In this document: positions 62,437 to 64,000 of the stretch, piece by piece
How the letters are laid out: each line of letters opens with the position of its first letter
Position numbering within the stretch: position 1 is the first letter of the stretch
Origin: Sphingomonas folli
GTDB taxonomy: Bacteria; Pseudomonadota; Alphaproteobacteria; Sphingomonadales; Sphingomonadaceae
Assembly (NCBI RefSeq): GCF_019429525.1
Contig: NZ_JAHXZL010000015.1
Coordinates: forward strand, 50,400-114,399
DNA: 64,000 bases
Direction of reading: 5' to 3'
Position numbers and translations under genes: made by a program
The notes under the pieces: model-generated
Databases searched by the model: none
What the model was told of the DNA's origin: nothing
Seen by the model: the letters and a program-made list of their open reading frames with translations, nothing else

Positions 62437-63732
62437 CTATTCCGCCGCCACCGGCGCCCGGCCGTGCGCCCGCTCGACCCGGCGCCATGCCGCCTGCCCG
62501 AGCAGCGCCGCCACCATCGTCAGCCCGGTGAGCGGGAACAGCAGCCCCGCGACGCCCATGATCGCCACCAGCCCCGCGCCGCTCTGCCCCGGCGGCGCGC
62601 CGATCCGGCCGCGCGGGCGACGCTTCCACCACATCACCGGCGCGGAGACGCACAGCAGCGCCAGCGCGACGCAGGCGGCGAGCATCACCAACCGGTTGGG
62701 CTCGCCATATTGCTTGCCCTGGTGGACCGCCGCGCTCCACTCGATCACGCGCGCGGCGCGGCCGAAGTCATCGAAGCGCGCGTCCTGCAGCACGTGCCCG
62801 TCGCCCGCGTCGACGTAGATCACGTGCGCCGCCTGCGCCGAGCCGAGCTCGGCGCTGACCAGCCACGGGGCGCCCGGCGCCGCGGGCCAGCTCAGCGTAT
62901 AGTCGCGCGACACGCCGCGCCGCGCCGCGGCGGCGAGCGCCTGGTCGGCGGTGATCCCCCGCCCGGCATGCGCCGCCTTGTCGTGCGGGATCGGCCGCTG
63001 CTGGAGCGACCAGGGCAGCTCATGCTGCGCGTGGTCGAGCGCGGGGGCGACCGGCGCGGGCGGGCGGCCCCAGCCCGCGCCCGCCACCGCGGCCTGGACG
63101 TTCCGGCCCCAGACCGCGCTCCACGGCAGCCCGCTGAGCGAGAGGAACAGGATCACCGCCCCGGCGACCAGCCCGGTCGAGGCGTGGAGGTCGCGCCAGA
63201 ACAGCCGTTTGCGGGGAGAGCCGCGGACGCCGAGCGCGGGCGCGCGGCCGCGCTTCCACCACAGGTACAGCCCGCTCAGCACCAGCACGATCGACCAGCC
63301 AGCGGCGATCTCGATCAGCCAATTGCCCACCCAGCCCGCCAGCGCGAGGCTGTGGAGGTGCTTCACCACCTGCATCACCCCGCCGGCCATGGTGGTCCCG
63401 GTCACGCGCGCGCTGCTCGGGTCGACGAAGGCCATGCGCCGCTCGCCATCGCCCAGCTCGTAGGTGGCGCGCCACGCCTCGTCGTCGCGCGCGGGGCGGA
63501 GCAGCTGGACGACGCGGCCGCCGGTCTGGCGCTCGACCCGCGTCGCCAGCGCGGCGGCGGGCAGCGCGGGGCCGTGGGCGCGCGCGCGGAGCCAGTCGCC
63601 GTAGACGACGCGCTCCAGCTCGGGCTTGTAGAGGTACAGCGACCCCGTCACCGCGAGCCACAGCAGGAAGGGCAGCGTCAGCAGGCCGGCGAAGAAGTGC
63701 CAGCGCCATACCGCGCGATACAGGTCCGCCAT
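62437..63732 (-). CDS. PepSY-domain membrane protein (PiuB-like)
   Basis: A 431-residue protein with four membrane helices of the PepSY_TM type: WRWHFFAGLLTLPFLLWLAV at the start, LIEIAAGWSIVLVLSGLYLW then WWKRG, VAGAVILFLSLSGLPWS, and LVMLAACVALALLCVSAPVM. Histidines in WRWHFFAG, VKHLHSLALAG and WRDLHASTG suggest heme or metal contact. Such proteins accompany TonB receptors and are thought to reduce iron-siderophore complexes. ATG 63732 is the family start; the frame upstream is rejected. It is convergent with the MscS gene. Confidence 0.88.
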   Translation of the reverse strand: MADLYRAVWRWHFFAGLLTLPFLLWLAVTGSLYLYKPELERVVYGDWLRARAHGPALPAAALATRVERQTGGRVVQLLRPARDDEAWRATYELGDGERRMAFVDPSSARVTGTTMAGGVMQVVKHLHSLALAGWVGNWLIEIAAGWSIVLVLSGLYLWWKRGRAPALGVRGSPRKRLFWRDLHASTGLVAGAVILFLSLSGLPWSAVWGRNVQAAVAGAGWGRPPAPVAPALDHAQHELPWSLQQRPIPHDKAAHAGRGITADQALAAAARRGVSRDYTLSWPAAPGAPWLVSAELGSAQAAHVIYVDAGDGHVLQDARFDDFGRAARVIEWSAAVHQGKQYGEPNRLVMLAACVALALLCVSAPVMWWKRRPRGRIGAPPGQSGAGLVAIMGVAGLLFPLTGLTMVAALLGQAAWRRVERAHGRAPVAAE

Positions 63733-63909
63733 CGTCACCGCTCCCGAGCCTCGGGGCGGCGTAGCGGAGGGATGGTTAATAACGCGCTCATCTGAGCGCG
63801 CGGGGGACGGGAGCGTCATCGCGGCGATCCTCGGGCACGCCGACGCGCGGCGGTGCGGCACGCGCGCGGCGGGGACGGTCACCGGCGCGCGTGGCACGCC
63901 GGCGGCGGG

Positions 63910-64000
63910 TCAGATGAGGCGGCGGCGCGGGGGCGCGCGGAGCGGCGGCCGCCAGCGCGGGGGCGCCCGCGCGGGCGTCTCCCGCAGCGGCCGGGCGGCC
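63910..64000 (-). CDS. possible C-terminal end of a gene entering from the right
   Basis: A minus-strand frame is open from the window edge to TGA at 63912-63910 and ends in PLRETPARAPPRWRPPLRAPPRRRLI. The Pro/Arg-rich tail recalls the ends of small DUF2946-type proteins that lie beside PepSY and TonB-receptor genes, but 30 residues are too few to decide. The 177 bases between it and the PepSY gene hold no other feature. Confidence 0.3.
   Translation of the reverse strand, partial: AARPLRETPARAPPRWRPPLRAPPRRRLI

Overview
The window is very GC-rich chromosomal DNA from an alphaproteobacterium, most probably a sphingomonad (Sphingomonas or a close relative). This rests on the gene content and order: ispH-thrB-rnhA, nagZ-scpA-scpB-tatABC, ybgC-tolQRAB-pal, a suf operon headed by an Rrf2 regulator, a MucR/Ros regulator, a large TonB-dependent receptor, and a CM/tRNA-Gly/PilZ neighbourhood. 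Species assignment is inference from memory of such genomes; no search was run. There is no prophage, IS element, CRISPR array or rRNA. One tRNA (Gly, CCC) is present. The density of intergenic palindromic repeats is unusual.

Layout. 1-2.2 kb: tail of a YgfZ-like gene, threonine synthase, and a BrnT/BrnA-like toxin-antitoxin pair whose antitoxin carries an in-frame stop. 2.2-7 kb: grpE and hrcA, a 136-bp tandem array that grows out of the 3' end of ruvB, ruvB, and two small unknown proteins. 7.1-12.2 kb: ispH, thrB, rnhA, a cold-shock protein, a spermidine-synthase-like protein and a stand-alone MreB. 12.3-16 kb: a tightly overlapped MFS / metallophosphoesterase / ArsB-like transporter operon. 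16-21.7 kb: an S24-type repressor divergent from two small proteins, a pair of exported amidohydrolase-fold proteins (one without the HxH metal motif), MucR and a DUF2236 protein. 21.8-25.6 kb: a TonB-dependent receptor. 25.7-34.8 kb: pal-tolBARQ-ybgC, tatCBA, scpBA, nagZ. 34.9-39.3 kb: an OmpV/MipA-type porin, a TonB-like protein, two L,D-transpeptidase-fold genes, chorismate mutase, tRNA-Gly and a PilZ protein. 39.3-50.2 kb: glycogen cluster glgX-pgm-glgA-glgC and glgB-glgP. 50.2-58.1 kb: a BrkB/YihY-type protein and the suf operon. 58.1-64 kb: a terminator or small-RNA locus, pyrD, a DJ-1/PfpI protein, topoisomerase IB, an MscS channel and a PepSY membrane protein.

Many genes form envelope and stress functions that work together: Tol-Pal plus Tat export, NagZ and two L,D-transpeptidases for cell-wall turnover, a TonB protein and receptor for uptake, and SUF for Fe-S assembly (serving IspH among others). 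Genes are packed with 4-bp stop/start overlaps (ATGA, GTGA, TTGA) except where repeats have landed. At least five repeat families sit in operon junctions (tolA/tolB, nagZ/scpA, sufS/sufD, sufD/sufC, sufC/sufB, brkB/sufA, ruvB flanks).

I see no clearly new multi-gene system. The best candidates for follow-up are the repeat array derived from the ruvB tail, the nonsense-interrupted BrnA, the MFS-phosphoesterase-ArsB operon, the metal-less amidohydrolase partner, the orphan MreB, and the minus-strand terminator with hairpins upstream of suf.
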